DNA from: Clostridia bacterium | GTDB taxonomy: Bacteria > Bacillota > Clostridia > Oscillospirales > Acutalibacteraceae | NCBI GenBank assembly: GCA_900755995.1 | Contig: CAAEIM010000003.1 | Location: 1-5,898, forward strand | DNA: 5,898 nt | Direction: 5' to 3' | Translations under genes and position numbers: made by a program | Notes under the pieces: model-generated | Database searches by the model: none | Told to the model about the DNA's origin: nothing | Seen by the model: only the letters and a program-made list of their open reading frames with translations | Shown: one piece after another, positions 4,980 to 5,898 of the stretch | Layout: the number at the start of each line of letters is the position of its first letter | Position numbering within the stretch: position 1 is the first letter of the stretch

Positions 4980-5630
4980 TCACCGTATTTCAAAATCAGG
5001 CAGATACCACAGCAAAGCCTCCTCGTAGGTGCAGCCCTGACTGCAAATGAAGTTTAAGCCGTACAGGCTGACTCCGTAATATTCGCTGCTCTCTGCGTTG
5101 CCTGCATAGCAGTCCCACGGAGATGCTACAGCGGTGAGGTAGGGGTAATCTGAGGTTTCGTAGGTTTTGCCGTTGGTAAAGCTGCAAAAAGGTATAAAAA
5201 ACGCTTTGCCGTTTGTGCAGAGCGTTTTTTTATATACAGAAGAAACCGCCGCCTTGATTTTATCGTAATTTTCTTTTAACGAACTATCAGCATCGCTTTC
5301 TTTAATGCAAACTTCCTTGTCCGTTAAGTCATAGCTTTCGGAATTTGCTTTATAATTCGTATAAAGAATTACAGCCAAGGCTTTCAAAGTTTCTTGTGAG
5401 TAGCTTTCATCATAATTTGAGGCAACCAGTCCGCAAAGCTCAGTCTCGCCAAGCTCTGATTTATTTTCTTTGGGCTGCATCTGAATTTCAGACGGCTGTG
5501 TTGCAGCAATCTCGTCTGATGTGGAAAATGCAGTTACTGACGGATTTTTTACCGAGCATCTGGTGATGAATATCGGCAAAAGCGCCATCGTAAGCAGAAA
5601 GGCTATTATAAATATGACTTTTATTCTCAT
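4980..5630 (-). CDS. Short SpoIID-like protein lacking catalytic residues
   Basis: The 216-residue product has an N-terminal membrane anchor or signal segment (about 4-23, IKVIFIIAFLLTMALLPIFI), a polar linker (28-62), and then pieces of the SpoIID domain. SpoIID is a membrane-anchored lytic transglycosylase that cuts peptidoglycan during engulfment of the forespore. GLVASNYDESYSQETLKALA (67-86) matches the family's GVVAAEMP...EALKAQA, but the catalytic Glu is Asn72. CSFTNGKT (149-156) matches the hSxSGGkT motif with His replaced by Cys149. PYLTAVASPWD (163-173) matches the PYL-V motif. GVSLYGLNFICSQGCTYEEA (186-205) matches the C-terminal GxSQYGA...G-sYeeIL end. The roughly 100 or more residues normally between the last two motifs are absent. 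The start at 5630 has AGAGG at 5636-5640. It is an uninterrupted frame, so a retained pseudoenzyme or an early-stage decaying gene are both possible. Confidence 0.75.
   Translation of the reverse strand: MRIKVIFIIAFLLTMALLPIFITRCSVKNPSVTAFSTSDEIAATQPSEIQMQPKENKSELGETELCGLVASNYDESYSQETLKALAVILYTNYKANSESYDLTDKEVCIKESDADSSLKENYDKIKAAVSSVYKKTLCTNGKAFFIPFCSFTNGKTYETSDYPYLTAVASPWDCYAGNAESSEYYGVSLYGLNFICSQGCTYEEALLWYLPDFEIR
5196..5231. terminator. Terminator-like hairpin inside the SpoIID-like gene
   Basis: CGCTTTGC (5202-5209) pairs with GCAGAGCG (5217-5224), 8 bp with one G-U pair and a 7-nt loop. It is flanked by A6 (5196-5201) and T7 (5225-5231). For plus-strand RNA reading through from the sigma-4-like gene it is a textbook intrinsic terminator about 250 nt past the stop codon. 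On the minus strand it has U6 and could also end the SpoIID-like transcript early, within codons 134-145 (KKTLCTNGKAFF). Confidence 0.6.
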
Positions 5631-5665
5631 AAATTCCTCTCTTTTCTTTTTAGCAGACGGTGGGC

Positions 5666-5740
5666 CGGCAGTCAGTGGACTGCATTTATCCGAGAGGATA
5701 GTATCATATAGTCTTATACTCTCGTGCCCGACAACTGCCG
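5666..5740 (-). promoter_or_regulatory. Structured leader upstream of the SpoIID-like gene
   Basis: Three pairings are visible. CGGCAGT (5666-5672) pairs with ACTGCCG (5734-5740), closing the whole element. GCAGTC (5668-5673) pairs with GACTGC (5678-5683) around a 4-nt loop. CGAGAG (5691-5696) pairs with CTCTCG (5719-5724), extended by ATAG/TTAT after one mismatch. The first two use the same bases and exclude each other, as in a two-state leader RNA. A weak minus-strand -10 (TATAAA at 5746-5751, overlapping TAAAAT at 5744-5749), with no good -35, would start RNA near the outer arm, so whether that arm is transcribed is uncertain. A small mobile repeat is an alternative reading. No known riboswitch class is recognised. 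Confidence 0.4.
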
Positions 5741-5852
5741 AATATTTTATATGAAATAATTTAAAGTAAAAAACACAATTCAGGCAGTTAAGGATACATA
5801 AAAGTGATTTTCGGGAAAATAAGATTTTGAATTAAAACAAAACTATCTGCTT

Positions 5853-5898
5853 GGGCAAAAAAAGTTTTCGCCCGCCTTTTTCAAAAGGCGGGGGGGGG
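5853..5898. repeat. GC-rich hairpin with a terminal run of G
   Basis: CCCGCCTTTT (5871-5880) and AAAAGGCGGG (5883-5892) form an almost uninterrupted inverted repeat in otherwise AT-rich DNA. GGGC (5853-5856) can instead pair with GCCC (5870-5873). The window ends in at least 8 G. CAAAAGGCGG recurs at 83-92. It looks like one copy of a dispersed intergenic repeat, cut by the window end. Confidence 0.5.

Noticed and set aside
4708..4983. Minus-strand open frame of 91 codons opposite the sigma-4-like gene
   Set aside because: A shadow of the plus-strand gene, which has a clear helix-turn-helix and ribosome binding site.
5345..5754. Two plus-strand open frames opposite the SpoIID-like gene and its leader
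   Set aside because: Neither has a binding site or recognisable motif. The opposite strand carries the SpoIID motifs.

Overview
The window is AT-rich DNA with strong Gram-positive Shine-Dalgarno sequences, sigma-A type promoters, several small accessory genes and a SpoIID-family sporulation protein. Together these point to a spore-forming, low-GC Firmicute of the class Clostridia. A gut Ruminococcaceae/Oscillospiraceae-like genome is my best guess, but this rests on gene content and style only. Nothing here looks like a core metabolic operon. It reads as an accessory region with orphan small enzymes, decayed gene fragments and structured intergenic DNA.

Left part (1-2469): positions 143-313 hold a frame that resembles an internal piece of a large serine recombinase, with no start and with stops on both sides, so it is probably the trace of a lost mobile element. 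A good promoter (345-373) then drives a Nudix hydrolase (400-921) followed 35 bp later by a GNAT acetyltransferase (957-1520). After a 160-bp gap comes a class I SAM-dependent methyltransferase (1681-2469). All three are typical orphan small-molecule-modifying enzymes, and no shared pathway can be read from the sequence.

Middle part (2470-4208): an extended -10 promoter (2672-2699) leads into what looks like the broken start of an exported protein (2732-2801) and then a two-helix membrane protein of unknown function (2831-3328). A bidirectional terminator separates it from a convergent DUF4180 gene (3556-3918, minus) that has its own promoter. Next is tRNA-Arg(CCT) on the minus strand, with its own promoter and terminator.

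Right part (4209-5898): a near-palindrome matching the Gram-positive LexA box sits just upstream of a strong promoter and a hairpin leader. These precede a two-gene mini-operon: a small charged helical protein (4469-4678) and an orphan sigma-70 region 4-like DNA-binding protein (4678-4974), whose start and stop codons overlap. It runs head-on into a short SpoIID-like gene (4980-5630, minus) with only 5 bp between the stop codons. The SpoIID-like protein appears to lack the catalytic glutamate and the central part of the family fold. Its coding sequence contains a strong terminator-like hairpin and its upstream region can form alternative RNA structures. The window ends in a GC-rich hairpin with a run of G.

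The most promising candidates for something new are the putatively SOS-controlled helical-protein/sigma-4 pair and the convergent SpoIID-like pseudoenzyme with its embedded terminator.
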